From: F23-D06 sp947165685
GTDB lineage: Bacteria > Bacteroidota > Bacteroidia > Bacteroidales > WCHB1-69
Length of the DNA stretch: 64,000 bases
Reading direction: 5' to 3'
Assembly (NCBI GenBank): GCA_947165685.1
Contig: CAMVBK010000014.1
Span: forward strand, 1 to 64,000
Part shown: piece by piece, positions 41,544 to 51,035 of the stretch
Layout of the letters: each line of letters starts with the position of its first letter
How positions within the stretch are numbered: the first letter of the stretch is position 1
Position numbers and translations under genes: made by a program
Notes under the pieces: generated by a model
Database searches by the model: none
Seen by the model: only the letters and a program-made list of their open reading frames with translations
What the model was told of the DNA's origin: nothing

Positions 41544-44500
41544 TAAAATAAGGAATTTCCTTCGGAAATACTACCTTGATAAGATGTACAAAGGGATAAT
41601 TATCTTTGTTATTATCCTTTTGGCCACTTTTATAGCGTTTTCTCTTTTCGAATATTTTTCCTATTCAAATTCTGTTGTAAGGTCCATACTTTTCTACTCC
41701 TTCATTTTGCTTGCTGTTGGCATTGCGGTGGCTTACATTATATTACCTGCGTTGAAAATATCAGGACTTGGAAAACAGCTGTCAAATGAGGAAATAGCAA
41801 AAATTATAGGTGACCATTTCGATCAAATTGATGATAAATTGTTGAATCTCTTTGAATTGCAGAAGCAAATGGAGAGAGGCGACTATGCCAGTTACGATCT
41901 GCTATCTGCTGCCATCGACAGCAAGATAGATTCCTTTAAGGCCTATTCCTTCGTGCAGGCCATCCCGGTGCAGAAAACGAAGCGTTTCGCGCTGTGGATG
42001 TTGCTCCCTATCGCCATCTTCCTGCTTCTTTTCTCCATAAAGAAGGAAATTTTCACGGAACCCACGAAGCGTATTGTCCATTATTCCGAGGTTTACGAGA
42101 AACCGGCTCCTTACTCTTTCGTGGTCACCAACGACTCTCTCAAGGCGTTCCAGTATGAGGACTACACCGTGAATGTGAAGGTTGAAGGAAGCGAAGTGCC
42201 CGATGAGGTGTTTATAAAGTACAAAAACCGTAATTACAAGTGTCAGAAAAACGCCAATTCCGAGTTTTCATATACATTTAGTAATTTACAGCAAAATACT
42301 GAATTTCAGATAAATACTGATGAAGTTACTTCTAAGCTTTATGAAATAGAAGTGTTGCCCAAGCCGGTTATGCTCGGTTTCAATATTTCCCTCCATTACC
42401 CTTCGTACTTGAACAAGCCCGATGAGGTGCTCGAAAATGTAAGCAATCTGACGGTGCCGGAGGGTACGAAGATTACATGGAACTTCATAACGCGAAATTC
42501 CGACAATCTGATTCTTATGGTGGATGGTCATGAGAAGGTTATTTCCTCTGAAAAAGACAATTATTTGGTGAATGTCACGGCTTCCAATTCATTTACGTAT
42601 TCCATTTTGAATAAAAACAAGTTCATGACAGGTAAAGATACCCTGACGGATGAAGTGACAGTCATAAAGGATATGTATCCGGATATTTATGTGCAGTCTC
42701 AGCAAGATTCCGCCTACCATGACCGTGTATATTTCAAGGGAAACATAAAGGATGATTATGGATTTACCAAGCTGCATTTTGTTTATAATAAGTTAGATAA
42801 AGATGGAAAAGTTATATCTTCCGGCAATGTTTTGCCTGTGAAGATACAAAACGGGGTCACTATACAGGACTTCTATTATTACTTTGACCAAGGCATGTTC
42901 GACCTAAATCCCGGTGAACAGATTGATTACTATTTCCAGGTTTATGACAATGATGGTGTGAATGGGGCTAAATCCACAAAATCCTCTGTTCAGACATACA
43001 GGGTTCGCACGATGGATGAAATTGAAAACGATTTGCATCGGGCGGAAGAGCAAACAAAGTCGGATTATTCTGATTTGCTGCAAGAATCCAAGGAATTGGC
43101 GAAGGAGATAGAGAAAATGCAGCAGAAAATGCGCCAAGAAAAAGAAATGTCGTGGCAGGATAAGAAAAACTTGGAAAAACTGATGAAAGACTATCAGAAA
43201 CTACAGGAGAAAATTAATGAATTGAAGCAGCAGCAGGAAAACCATCAACATGTGGAAAACCAGTATAAAAATGTGAACGAGGATATTCTGAAGAAGCAGG
43301 AGGAGTTGCAAAAGAGAATGGATGAGATTCTGTCGGATGAGATGAAGCAGATGATGAAGGAGCTTGAAAAGATGATGCAAGACATGAACAAGGATCAAAT
43401 CCAGCAACAGATGGAGAAGATGAAACTATCCACTGAGGACATAAATGAATCACTTGATCAGCAGCTGCAGTTATATAAACAGTTGGAAGTGGAGAAGAAA
43501 CTCAACGAGGCTGTCCAGAAAATGCATGATTTGGCGGATGAACTCAGGAAAAATGCTGAAAAGACAGAAAATAAACAGAATACCAAGGAATCCTTGCAAA
43601 AATCGCAACAAGAGTTGCAAAAGAAGTATGATCAGGTGAAAAAGGATATCCAGGATATGAAAAAGCTGAACAATGAATTGGAGGATCCTACCAAGTTCAA
43701 GGATAACCAAGAGCTTCAGAGGGATGCCGATCAGAATATGCAGCAAAGCCAGCAAAATCTTGAAAAAAACAATCGCTCAAAGTCTGCGGATAATCAAAAG
43801 AAAGCTGCAGACGATATTGAGCAGATGGCAGAACAAATGGAACAGGATTTCAATGAGAGCGAACTGGAGAGCATCACGGAGGACATCGCCACTATTCGAC
43901 AAATAATGGATAATTTGGTGAAAATTTCCTTCGATCAGGAAAACATACTGAAAAGGGCTCAAAAGATGAACTCTATGTCTGCCGCTGTGTCTGATGTTAT
44001 GAAAAATCAGTTCAATGTGAAGCAGAATATGGCTCATATTGAAGATTCTTTGAATGCGTTGGCGCGTCGTCAGGCCGCTGTTAAGCCATTCATCCAAAAG
44101 GAGGTTACGAAAATACAGAGCAATATTGAAAGTGCGCAATCCGAGCTACAAAACCGCAGGATGTCAAATGCCTCTAAAAACCAGCAATTTGCTCTGACAT
44201 CCATGAACAATCTTGCCTTAATGCTGATGGAGTCGATGAAGGACATGCAGGAGCAGCAGAAAAAAAGTGAGTCAAAATGTAACAAATCAGGAAATGGATC
44301 GTGTAATAAACCTGGAGGCAAAGGTAAACCCAAGAAGACTTCGGCAAGGGAACTTCAGCAACAGCTGAACCGGCAGATGGAGGCGATGAAGAAGTCGATG
44401 GAGCAGCAGGCCAAGCAGGGACAGACGGGTAAGCCGCAGCAGAGTATGAGTGAGCAGTTTGCCAAGATGGCTGCTCAACAGGAGGCTATCAGGAAAATGT

Positions 44501-44868
44501 TGCAGGATTATCAGTCCGAGTTGAAACAGCAGAATGGAGTGGGGGATAAAGCTTTGGACAAACTGATTGAGGATATGCAGAAGACGGAAAAGGATTTGGT
44601 TAATCGTCAGATTAATCAGCAAACAATAAATCGTCAGAAAGACATTGAGACGCGATTGTTGCAAAGTGAGAGAGCGGATATGGAGCGGGAGAAAGATAAG
44701 GAAAGGAAGTCAAACGAGGCTCGTCAAGTGCCAAATTTGAATCCTCCGAAAGAGTGGAAAATTGATCGTGAACAGAGTCAGCAAAACGAAATGCTACGTT
44801 CTGTTCCGGCAAACTTGAATTATTATTATAAGTCAAAGGCGAACAACTATTTTTATAACATCGAATAA
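41512..44868 (+). CDS. DUF4175-like large membrane protein with coiled coil
   Basis: 1118 residues. Two membrane helices near the N-terminus (about 27-47 and 58-80) and a third at about 160-178; then a beta-rich region (about 190-490); then about 550 residues of nearly continuous Gln/Lys/Glu/Met-rich coiled coil ('QQQMEKMKLSTEDINESLDQ', 'MEQQAKQGQTGKPQQSMSEQ'). This architecture is that of DUF4175 proteins of Bacteroidota, whose function is not known. The gene overlaps the LUD gene by 32 nt; no in-frame Met gives a shorter start before the first helix. Confidence 0.8.
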   Translation: MSSSKIQILNDKIRNFLRKYYLDKMYKGIIIFVIILLATFIAFSLFEYFSYSNSVVRSILFYSFILLAVGIAVAYIILPALKISGLGKQLSNEEIAKIIGDHFDQIDDKLLNLFELQKQMERGDYASYDLLSAAIDSKIDSFKAYSFVQAIPVQKTKRFALWMLLPIAIFLLLFSIKKEIFTEPTKRIVHYSEVYEKPAPYSFVVTNDSLKAFQYEDYTVNVKVEGSEVPDEVFIKYKNRNYKCQKNANSEFSYTFSNLQQNTEFQINTDEVTSKLYEIEVLPKPVMLGFNISLHYPSYLNKPDEVLENVSNLTVPEGTKITWNFITRNSDNLILMVDGHEKVISSEKDNYLVNVTASNSFTYSILNKNKFMTGKDTLTDEVTVIKDMYPDIYVQSQQDSAYHDRVYFKGNIKDDYGFTKLHFVYNKLDKDGKVISSGNVLPVKIQNGVTIQDFYYYFDQGMFDLNPGEQIDYYFQVYDNDGVNGAKSTKSSVQTYRVRTMDEIENDLHRAEEQTKSDYSDLLQESKELAKEIEKMQQKMRQEKEMSWQDKKNLEKLMKDYQKLQEKINELKQQQENHQHVENQYKNVNEDILKKQEELQKRMDEILSDEMKQMMKELEKMMQDMNKDQIQQQMEKMKLSTEDINESLDQQLQLYKQLEVEKKLNEAVQKMHDLADELRKNAEKTENKQNTKESLQKSQQELQKKYDQVKKDIQDMKKLNNELEDPTKFKDNQELQRDADQNMQQSQQNLEKNNRSKSADNQKKAADDIEQMAEQMEQDFNESELESITEDIATIRQIMDNLVKISFDQENILKRAQKMNSMSAAVSDVMKNQFNVKQNMAHIEDSLNALARRQAAVKPFIQKEVTKIQSNIESAQSELQNRRMSNASKNQQFALTSMNNLALMLMESMKDMQEQQKKSESKCNKSGNGSCNKPGGKGKPKKTSARELQQQLNRQMEAMKKSMEQQAKQGQTGKPQQSMSEQFAKMAAQQEAIRKMLQDYQSELKQQNGVGDKALDKLIEDMQKTEKDLVNRQINQQTINRQKDIETRLLQSERADMEREKDKERKSNEARQVPNLNPPKEWKIDREQSQQNEMLRSVPANLNYYYKSKANNYFYNIE

Positions 44869-44879
44869 ATTAACGGCGT

Positions 44880-45302
44880 ATGATTGAGATTTTACTAACT
44901 GACTTGAAAGAGGATAATTTTTACGAGGAAACATTGGGAACTATAGAGCGTATTTGTGATGACTATAGTATAGGGAATCATTTTGGTACGCTTTCTATGG
45001 CCAATCAAATGGTGTGTGACTACTTGATGTCTCATTCATTTTTACCCGTGGATGTTACTTTTAGAATAGACAATGCTGAAGTGTCATTTGAATACTCGCT
45101 TCAAAATGGGGATTTCAAATTTTTTGCTCAATCCGAAAGCAATGAAAATACTGCCCTTTTTGTGTTGAATCAGTTGGCAGATGAAATTATGTTTTCGACT
45201 GATTATGACGTGATTACTACGACTTTTCACGTGAAAACAAAATTTGCCATTCAACGAGCAGTCCAACGAGAAAGAGTTATAAGCCATTTTGCAAATTTTT
45301 GA
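44880..45302 (+). CDS. Small protein resembling HATPase/anti-sigma ATPases
   Basis: 140 residues: 'LGTIERICDDYSIGNHFGTLSMANQMVCDYL', 'VDVTFRIDNAEVSFEYSLQ' and 'LFVLNQLADEIMFSTDYDVITTTFHVK'. The order of helix, beta hairpin and 'LADE...' helix recalls RsbW-like ATP-binding domains, but the ATP motifs (N box, G1, G2) are not clear, so it may be a degenerate member. It sits 11 nt after the DUF4175 gene and its stop overlaps the next start (TTGATG). Confidence 0.55.
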   Translation: MIEILLTDLKEDNFYEETLGTIERICDDYSIGNHFGTLSMANQMVCDYLMSHSFLPVDVTFRIDNAEVSFEYSLQNGDFKFFAQSESNENTALFVLNQLADEIMFSTDYDVITTTFHVKTKFAIQRAVQRERVISHFANF

Positions 45303-46342
45303 TGAGGTATTTTTATATAGCCTTTTTATTATTTATTGCCTTTTTTGGGGTTAATGCCCAATCTACCAAAATTCTTTTTATTGGTAATAGTTATACCTCT
45401 GCCAATAATCTTCCTGAATTGGTGAAGCAAATTTATCTTTCTTCTGGTGAAGATTTTTATTATGCTTCGAGTAGCCCTGGCGGATGTACATTTCAGCAAC
45501 ATTGTACAGTATCATTGCCTTATATACAACAGGGTGATTGGGATTATGTGGTTTTGCAGGAACAGAGCCAACTCCCTTCTTTTCCTGAAAATCAATTTTT
45601 ACAGGAGTCATACCCTTATGCCCGAGAATTGTGTTCGCTCGTTCGCCAATACAATCCCAATGCAAAAATCGTGTTTTATATGACATGGGGACGTAAGAAT
45701 GGTGATTCCCAGAACGGGCAATTTTATCCCCCTTTGAACACTTACGAGGGAATGGATAGTCTGTTATATTGCCGTTACATGATGATGGCTGAAGAAAATG
45801 AAGCCTGTGTTTCCCCAGTTGGGGCAATATGGCACCAACTTCGCGACCATAATCCAGATCTCGAGCTTTATCAGTCTGATGGAAGTCACCCTTCTTATTT
45901 AGGTTCATACATTGCTGCCTGTTCCTTTTATACGACGTTCACAGGCCAAAATCCGCTCGATATATCTTGGAATGGAACTTTGGATGCATCTACGGCCTTA
46001 ATCGCTAAAAACGCTGTAAAAACGGTTGTTTACGATTCCCTTGAAAAATGGTGCTTTGAAAATGATACGATTGAGGAAGATTCTGTTTCGTCAGTAGTCG
46101 ATTTCAATGATAATTTTTCCTTGTATCCTAATCCTGTACGTTCTCAAGTTCGTGTTCATGTACCCAATGCTGAAACAGGCGGCTCCATGGTGGTAATAGG
46201 GGAAAACGGCGTTATATGTAAAAGGTTGAATTTGGAAAGTGACATGACTTTTGATTGTTCTGGATTTCCAAATGGAATTTATGTTATGCGTTTGACCATA
46301 GGGATGCATAGTTATTCGAAAGTTTTCATTATAGAACATTAG
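45302..46342 (+). CDS. Secreted DUF4886/SGNH-like hydrolase with T9SS sorting domain
   Basis: 346 residues. Signal peptide (about 1-21, FGVNAQS), then the DUF4886 pattern of SGNH hydrolases: 'ILFIGNSYTSANNLPELVKQ' (block I GNS), 'WDYVVLQEQSQLPSF', 'KIVFYMTWGRKNGD' and 'LYQSDGSHPSYLGSYIAA' (SDGSHPS, catalytic Asp/His). The C-terminal 75 residues ('LYPNPVRSQVRVHV'...'FPNGIYVMRL') are a T9SS type A sorting domain. The substrate is unknown; esterase activity is likely. Located unexpectedly between core tRNA/rRNA-processing genes. Confidence 0.85.
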   Translation: MRYFYIAFLLFIAFFGVNAQSTKILFIGNSYTSANNLPELVKQIYLSSGEDFYYASSSPGGCTFQQHCTVSLPYIQQGDWDYVVLQEQSQLPSFPENQFLQESYPYARELCSLVRQYNPNAKIVFYMTWGRKNGDSQNGQFYPPLNTYEGMDSLLYCRYMMMAEENEACVSPVGAIWHQLRDHNPDLELYQSDGSHPSYLGSYIAACSFYTTFTGQNPLDISWNGTLDASTALIAKNAVKTVVYDSLEKWCFENDTIEEDSVSSVVDFNDNFSLYPNPVRSQVRVHVPNAETGGSMVVIGENGVICKRLNLESDMTFDCSGFPNGIYVMRLTIGMHSYSKVFIIEH

Positions 46343-46344
46343 AA

Positions 46345-46758
46345 ATGGTAAGTTTTGAATTTCTCCGCGAGAGTCCGTTCGAGCCATCCGTGAAACATAA
46401 GCTGTGGCTTCACCGTGTCATACGACACGAAGGAAAGATTCCAGGTGACATATCCTATATCTTTTGCGATGATGAATATATGTTGGAGCGAAACATTTCA
46501 TTCCTGAATCATGACACATATACGGACATTATTACGTTTGATGAATGTGAGGGTGACATTGTATCAGGAAGTATTCTAATCAGCCTGGAGAGGGTGGGAG
46601 AGAATGCATCAAAGTTTGGGAAAACTTTTCAAAATGAGTTCCTCAGAGTCTTGGTGCATGGAACTTTGCATCTTTGTGGATATAAAGATAAAACAGATGA
46701 AGAAGCAAAGCAGATGCGTATGAAAGAGGATGAAGCGTTGAATTTGTTAGAGCAATAA
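46345..46758 (+). CDS. ybeY: Endoribonuclease YbeY
   Basis: 137 residues; a metal-dependent RNase for 16S rRNA maturation and ribosome quality control. The metal motif is 'HGTLHLCGYKDKTDEEAKQMR' in pieces: HGTLH gives the first two His ligands. The usual third His (GYDH) is replaced by Lys-Asp (GYKD), a form I believe is common in Bacteroidota members. Starts 2 nt after the hydrolase gene. Confidence 0.93.
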   Translation: MVSFEFLRESPFEPSVKHKLWLHRVIRHEGKIPGDISYIFCDDEYMLERNISFLNHDTYTDIITFDECEGDIVSGSILISLERVGENASKFGKTFQNEFLRVLVHGTLHLCGYKDKTDEEAKQMRMKEDEALNLLEQ

Positions 46759-46811
46759 ATTTTGTAAATGATTTATAGACAGTAAATTCAGAAAAGTTTT
46801 CACGTGAAAAG

Positions 46812-48686
46812 ATGAGTGATTGTTACGATATAATAGTGGTTGGGGCTGGTCATGCTGGTTGCGAGGCATCAGTTGTGTCGGCTCAACTTGGACACCATGT
46901 TTTGCTTGTGACTATGAATCTTGCCCTTGTTGCCCAAATGTCGTGTAACCCTGCTATCGGCGGAATTGCCAAAGGACAAATTGTAAGGGAAATTGATGCA
47001 TTGGGTGGCATGACCGGTATAGTGACCGACCATACAATGATTCAATACAGGATGCTGAATCGCTCCAAAGGACCGGCAATGTGGAGCCCGCGTGCACAGT
47101 GTGACAAAACAGCTTTTTCGATTTACTGGAAACATGTTCTTGAAAACACTCCTAATCTGCATCTGAGACAAGACACGGTTACTGAACTTATTTTGAAGGG
47201 TAAATGTGTGATAGGTGTGAGAACCCAGCTGGGTAAAGAGTTGTTTGCCTCGAAGGTTATTCTTACTAACGGCACCTTTCTGAATGGACGGATTCATGTT
47301 GGAGAAGTGAATTTCTCTGGTGGCAGGATAGGGGAGAGTGCCTCTTTTAATCTCTCTGACCAATTGAAAGAATGCGGAATCCATACGCAGAAATTGAAGA
47401 CCGGTACCCCAGTGCGCATTGATGGAAGATCTGTAGATTTTTCCAAAATGGAGGAACAACCCGGTGAAAGCAATCCAGGACGTTTTTCTTTTTCCAATAC
47501 ACCAAAGTTGCACAACCAACTCAGCTGTTGGATTACCTATACGAATGAAGAGGTCCATGATGTGCTTCGAAAAGGCTTTGAAAAATCACCTATGTTCCAA
47601 GGAAGAATACAAGGAGTTGGTCCCCGTTACTGCCCTTCCATCGAAGATAAAATTGTACGCTTTGCTGATCGTGTCAGGCATCAGCTGTTCTTGGAACCCG
47701 AAGGACAAAATACTAATGAATATTACCTCAATGGTTTCTCCTCTTCTCTTCCTGAAGACATTCAGTTGGAGGCCATACATCTTATTCCGGGTCTTGAAAA
47801 AGCGGATATTTACCGTCCTGGTTATGCTATCGAATATGACTATTTTGACCCTACCCAGCTGCATTACACGCTGGAGTCGAAATGTATTCAGAATCTCTAT
47901 TTGGCCGGACAGGTGAATGGAACCACCGGTTATGAAGAGGCAGCGTGCCAAGGGTTGATGGCAGGAATCAACGCGCACCTTTCTATTGTCAATAGGGAAC
48001 CATTGATTCTTTCTCGGTCACAAGCCTACATCGGGGTGCTGATTGATGATTTGGTTACTAAGGGTGTGCAGGATCCTTACAGGATGTTCACCTCCAGGGC
48101 TGAATATCGTATTTTGTTGCGACAGGATAACGCCGACCAGCGCCTTACCCCAATCGGACATCGCCTCGGTTTGATTGACGACGAACGTTACGGGGAGTTT
48201 CTGCATAAATATGAAATCCAAAACCAGATTGTAGATTATCTTCGAAACCATACCACACAATACCAAAAGTTGAACGAGTTGCTTTCCTTGAAAGAAACGT
48301 CTCCGTTGACACAAAATGTAAAGCTTGAGAGTGTTCTTCTTCGTCCTCAAATATCCATAACAGATATTATGGATTATGATTACGATTTTACCGATTTCCT
48401 TCATCAAATTGCTGCCGATTCCGAGCAAATTACCAATGCGGAAACCTATATCAAATACAATAGCTACATAAAAAAGGAGGAGGAACTTGTTCAGCATCTT
48501 GCCAATTTGGACGCTGTAAAACTACCTGATTATGTAGATTACCAAAATATTCAATCGTTGTCCAAGGAAGCGCGCGAAAAATTAGAACGACTTCGTCCAG
48601 TTAATCTGGGACAGGCATCGCGAGTTAGCGGTGTAAGTCCAGCTGACATTACTGCGTTGATGATTTTCCTTAAAACAAGGTCATAG
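46812..48686 (+). CDS. mnmG: tRNA uridine-5-carboxymethylaminomethyl synthesis enzyme MnmG
   Basis: 624 residues. FAD site 'IIVVGAGHAGCEASVVSAQLG' (GxGxAGxEA, about 9-15), 'CNPAIGGIAKGQIVREIDALGG', second motif 'GTFLNGRIHVGE', 'QVNGTTGYEEAACQGLMAG', and the C-terminal MnmE/tRNA-binding region 'LRPVNLGQASRVSGVSPADI'. With MnmE it modifies wobble uridines of several tRNAs. Full length. Preceded by 53 nt after ybeY; no mnmE in the window. Confidence 0.96.
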   Translation: MSDCYDIIVVGAGHAGCEASVVSAQLGHHVLLVTMNLALVAQMSCNPAIGGIAKGQIVREIDALGGMTGIVTDHTMIQYRMLNRSKGPAMWSPRAQCDKTAFSIYWKHVLENTPNLHLRQDTVTELILKGKCVIGVRTQLGKELFASKVILTNGTFLNGRIHVGEVNFSGGRIGESASFNLSDQLKECGIHTQKLKTGTPVRIDGRSVDFSKMEEQPGESNPGRFSFSNTPKLHNQLSCWITYTNEEVHDVLRKGFEKSPMFQGRIQGVGPRYCPSIEDKIVRFADRVRHQLFLEPEGQNTNEYYLNGFSSSLPEDIQLEAIHLIPGLEKADIYRPGYAIEYDYFDPTQLHYTLESKCIQNLYLAGQVNGTTGYEEAACQGLMAGINAHLSIVNREPLILSRSQAYIGVLIDDLVTKGVQDPYRMFTSRAEYRILLRQDNADQRLTPIGHRLGLIDDERYGEFLHKYEIQNQIVDYLRNHTTQYQKLNELLSLKETSPLTQNVKLESVLLRPQISITDIMDYDYDFTDFLHQIAADSEQITNAETYIKYNSYIKKEEELVQHLANLDAVKLPDYVDYQNIQSLSKEAREKLERLRPVNLGQASRVSGVSPADITALMIFLKTRS

Positions 48687-48921
48687 GAGATGAAAAAATA
48701 CACGTAAAGTATTGATTATTAATAAAATAAACCAAAAAGCATGTTTTTTAGAGAGAATTTTTTGTTTTAATCTTCTGATTCGAAAAATTCAAAAATTCGC
48801 CTAATTTTCGATAAATTGAAAAAGTGTATTGAATATCAATGAATTACAAATGTATTAATGATTCCATGTTTCTTCTGAGAAATAATTTTAGGTTTTGATC
48901 GGCAGGTAAAGGAAAAATGCT

Positions 48922-48929
48922 TAATTTTG
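48922..48929 (+). promoter_or_regulatory. Promoter box of rubrerythrin
   Basis: TAATTTTG followed by CAA, 50 nt before the start codon. The rest of the 293-nt AT-rich gap after mnmG shows nothing recognised. Confidence 0.55.
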
Positions 48930-48979
48930 CAATCCATTTTTTAGTGGAAAAAAATCAACGATAATCAAACAATACCATT

Positions 48980-49519
48980 ATGGAATTAAAAGGATCACAA
49001 ACCGAAAAAAATCTGCAGACCGCTTTCGCAGGCGAGTCGCAGGCGCGCAACAAATATTCCTACTATGCCTCCAAGGCCAAAAAGGACGGATATAACCAAA
49101 TCGCTGCTATTTTTGAAGAGACGGCTGCCAATGAGAAAGAACATGCCAAAATCTGGTTCAAGCTTTTGCATGACGGCGCTGTACCTGATACAGTGACCAA
49201 CCTGAAGGATGCCGCAGCAGGTGAAAATTATGAATGGACGGATATGTACGCTGGTTTCGCAAAGACCGCTAAAGAGGAAGGTTTCGACCATATTGCCGAA
49301 CTCTTCACAATGGTGGGTGAGATTGAAAAACATCACGAGGAGCGCTATAAAAAACTTCTGGCTAACATAGAGGGAGGAATAGTCTTCTCCCGCGACCAGG
49401 ATATGATATGGCAATGCGCTAACTGCGGTCATATCGTCATTGGAAAGAAAGCCCCGGATGTCTGCCCGGTGTGCGACCACCCGCAGTCCTATTTCCAAAT
49501 CAAAGCGGAAAATTTTTAA
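48980..49519 (+). CDS. Rubrerythrin
   Basis: 179 residues. A ferritin-like di-iron domain (about 1-140) has the ligand motifs 'FAGESQARNKYSYYA', 'ETAANEKEHAKIW', 'EGFDHIAELF' and 'EIEKHHEERY'; a C-terminal rubredoxin domain has 'CANCGHIVIGKKAPDVCPVCDHPQS' in two CxxC pairs. It reduces hydrogen peroxide in the cytoplasm of anaerobes. A second rubrerythrin-family gene lies 122 nt downstream. Confidence 0.95.
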   Translation: MELKGSQTEKNLQTAFAGESQARNKYSYYASKAKKDGYNQIAAIFEETAANEKEHAKIWFKLLHDGAVPDTVTNLKDAAAGENYEWTDMYAGFAKTAKEEGFDHIAELFTMVGEIEKHHEERYKKLLANIEGGIVFSRDQDMIWQCANCGHIVIGKKAPDVCPVCDHPQSYFQIKAENF

Positions 49520-49556
49520 CTATAACTAATGACTATAACTAATGACTATAACTATG
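49519..49556 (+). repeat. Tandem repeat of 13 bp, 3 units, after the rubrerythrin stop
   Basis: ACTATAACTAATG repeated three times, the last unit lacking one base; it begins at the final base of the stop codon. Confidence 0.75.
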
Positions 49557-49641
49557 ACTATGGTGTAGTCAATGAGAAAAGGTTAGGGAAAGTTTCAGAA
49601 CATAAATAAAAAATTTTTAATCAACAACAAATCAGTTAATT

Positions 49642-50193
49642 ATGAAGAAAAAATTCGTTTGTACCGTGTGCGGTTATGTACACGAAGGAGATACTCCTCC
49701 CGAAAGATGTCCGCAATGCAAGCAACCTGGTTCCAAATTCAAAGAACTGGTTGAAGACGGCGCCCTTTCTTTTGTCACGGAACACGTCATTGGCGTTGCA
49801 AAAGAGAGCGACGAGGAGATGATTAAGGACTTGAACGCCCAATTCATGGGCGAAGCCACTGAGGTGGGCATGTATCTCGCCATGAGCCGCCAGGCTGATC
49901 GCGAAGGTTACCCCGAAGTGGCTGAAGCCTTCAAACGCTATGCCTTCGAGGAAGCCGAGCATTGCGCCAAATTTGCGGAGTTGCTTGGTGAAATGGTCTG
50001 GGATACCAAGACCAACCTGGAAAAGCGTATGATGGCCGAAAGCGGGGCTTGTGCCGAGAAAATGCGTATTGCCAGACGTGCCAAAAGCATGGACTGGGAT
50101 GCCATCCACGACACTGTCCATGAAATGGCCAAGGATGAAGCCCGCCACGGACAAGGTTTTGAGGGTCTTTTCAACCGCTATTTCAAGAAATAG
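49642..50193 (+). CDS. Reverse rubrerythrin-type protein (rubredoxin domain first)
   Basis: 183 residues with reversed order: an N-terminal rubredoxin-like zinc/iron knuckle 'CTVCGYVHEGDTPPERCPQC' (about 6-25) followed by a ferritin-like domain with 'MGEATEVGMYLAMSRQA', 'AFEEAEHCAKF', 'RRAKSM' and 'AKDEARHGQGFEGL'. Reverse rubrerythrins act as peroxide reductases in strict anaerobes. The pair suggests two enzymes for peroxide defence in an anaerobic host. Confidence 0.9.
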   Translation: MKKKFVCTVCGYVHEGDTPPERCPQCKQPGSKFKELVEDGALSFVTEHVIGVAKESDEEMIKDLNAQFMGEATEVGMYLAMSRQADREGYPEVAEAFKRYAFEEAEHCAKFAELLGEMVWDTKTNLEKRMMAESGACAEKMRIARRAKSMDWDAIHDTVHEMAKDEARHGQGFEGLFNRYFKK

Positions 50194-50215
50194 AAACTCA
50201 AATGCAATGAAAAAG

Positions 50216-50245
50216 GGAGATGTCATTTGGCATCTCCTTTTTTTT
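50216..50245. terminator. Terminator between convergent genes
   Basis: GGAGATG...CATCTCC (7-bp stem, 8-nt loop) with A-rich 5' and an 8-T run 3'. It can serve the rubrerythrin gene on the plus strand and, with its A-tract, the dehydrogenase operon on the minus strand. Confidence 0.8.
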
Positions 50246-50255
50246 GGTTGCAAAG

Positions 50256-51035
50256 TTATACGAATTTTTTCTTTACCAAGTCGATGAGGAATCCTGGGAC
50301 GAGGAAGCACAGCAGTAGGAAGAAATAGTTGATGGCGCCCGGAATCTTGACCCGCCGGTTGTGCAGCGTGGCGCGCACCCCGCGTCTTGCGATCTGATCC
50401 GGCGCAAGCATAATGCCGACGGCACGTAGACGTTTTCGCATCTTTACAGGAAGGTTGTAGAGGTCGGTGTCCACCGCACCGGGACAGACACAGCAGACAT
50501 TCACTCCGTGATGGCTTAGCTCATAGTGAATTCCCTTCGAAAACCGCATCAGAAAGGACTTGGAAGCCTGATAGACGGCGATGGTGGGGAAACTCATGAA
50601 GGCCGTGATGGATGCGGCGTTGAGAATGAAACCACAGCCACGCTCTTTCATCTTTTTGCCGAATAGCACGCACAAATTCACTGGCGTGGTGCAGTGCAGC
50701 ATGGTCATCTTGTGGCTCAGCGCCATCGGTTTCTCCACTGCCGCGCCGAAATAGAACATGCCCGCGTTATTGACCAGCACTTCCACGGTCAACCCTTCGC
50801 GCTCGCAGTAGTCGAAAAGCTCCTGCGCGGCATCCGGAAGCGTGAGATCCTGGAAACGGCTCAGTATCCTTTGCTGCGGGAAAGCCGACTGAAGTTTTGT
50901 CCGCGCTTCGGTGTTGAGGTCTTCCCGATTGCTGACAATCAGAATGTTGTAGCCTTTTCGCGCCCATTCTTCCGCGTAGGCATACCCGATGCCGGAGCTC
51001 CCTCCGGTAATCAATGCGAATGTCTCCTTTATCAT
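50256..51035 (-). CDS. Short-chain dehydrogenase/reductase
   Basis: 259 residues of the classical SDR fold: cofactor loop 'ALITGGSSGIGYAYAEEW' (TGxxxGIG), 'VLVNNAGMFYFG' (NNAG), catalytic Ser in 'LNAASITAF' and the YxxxK motif 'AVYQASKSFLM'. A hydrophobic C-terminus ('FFLLLCFLVPGFLIDLV') may anchor it in the membrane. The substrate is unknown. Last gene of the minus operon, overlapping sufS by 4 bases. Confidence 0.88.
   Translation of the reverse strand: MIKETFALITGGSSGIGYAYAEEWARKGYNILIVSNREDLNTEARTKLQSAFPQQRILSRFQDLTLPDAAQELFDYCEREGLTVEVLVNNAGMFYFGAAVEKPMALSHKMTMLHCTTPVNLCVLFGKKMKERGCGFILNAASITAFMSFPTIAVYQASKSFLMRFSKGIHYELSHHGVNVCCVCPGAVDTDLYNLPVKMRKRLRAVGIMLAPDQIARRGVRATLHNRRVKIPGAINYFFLLLCFLVPGFLIDLVKKKFV

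Noticed and set aside
43201..43755. Leucine-rich minus frames opposite the DUF4175 gene
   Set aside because: They arise from the reverse complement of Gln/Lys/Glu codons and look falsely like membrane proteins.
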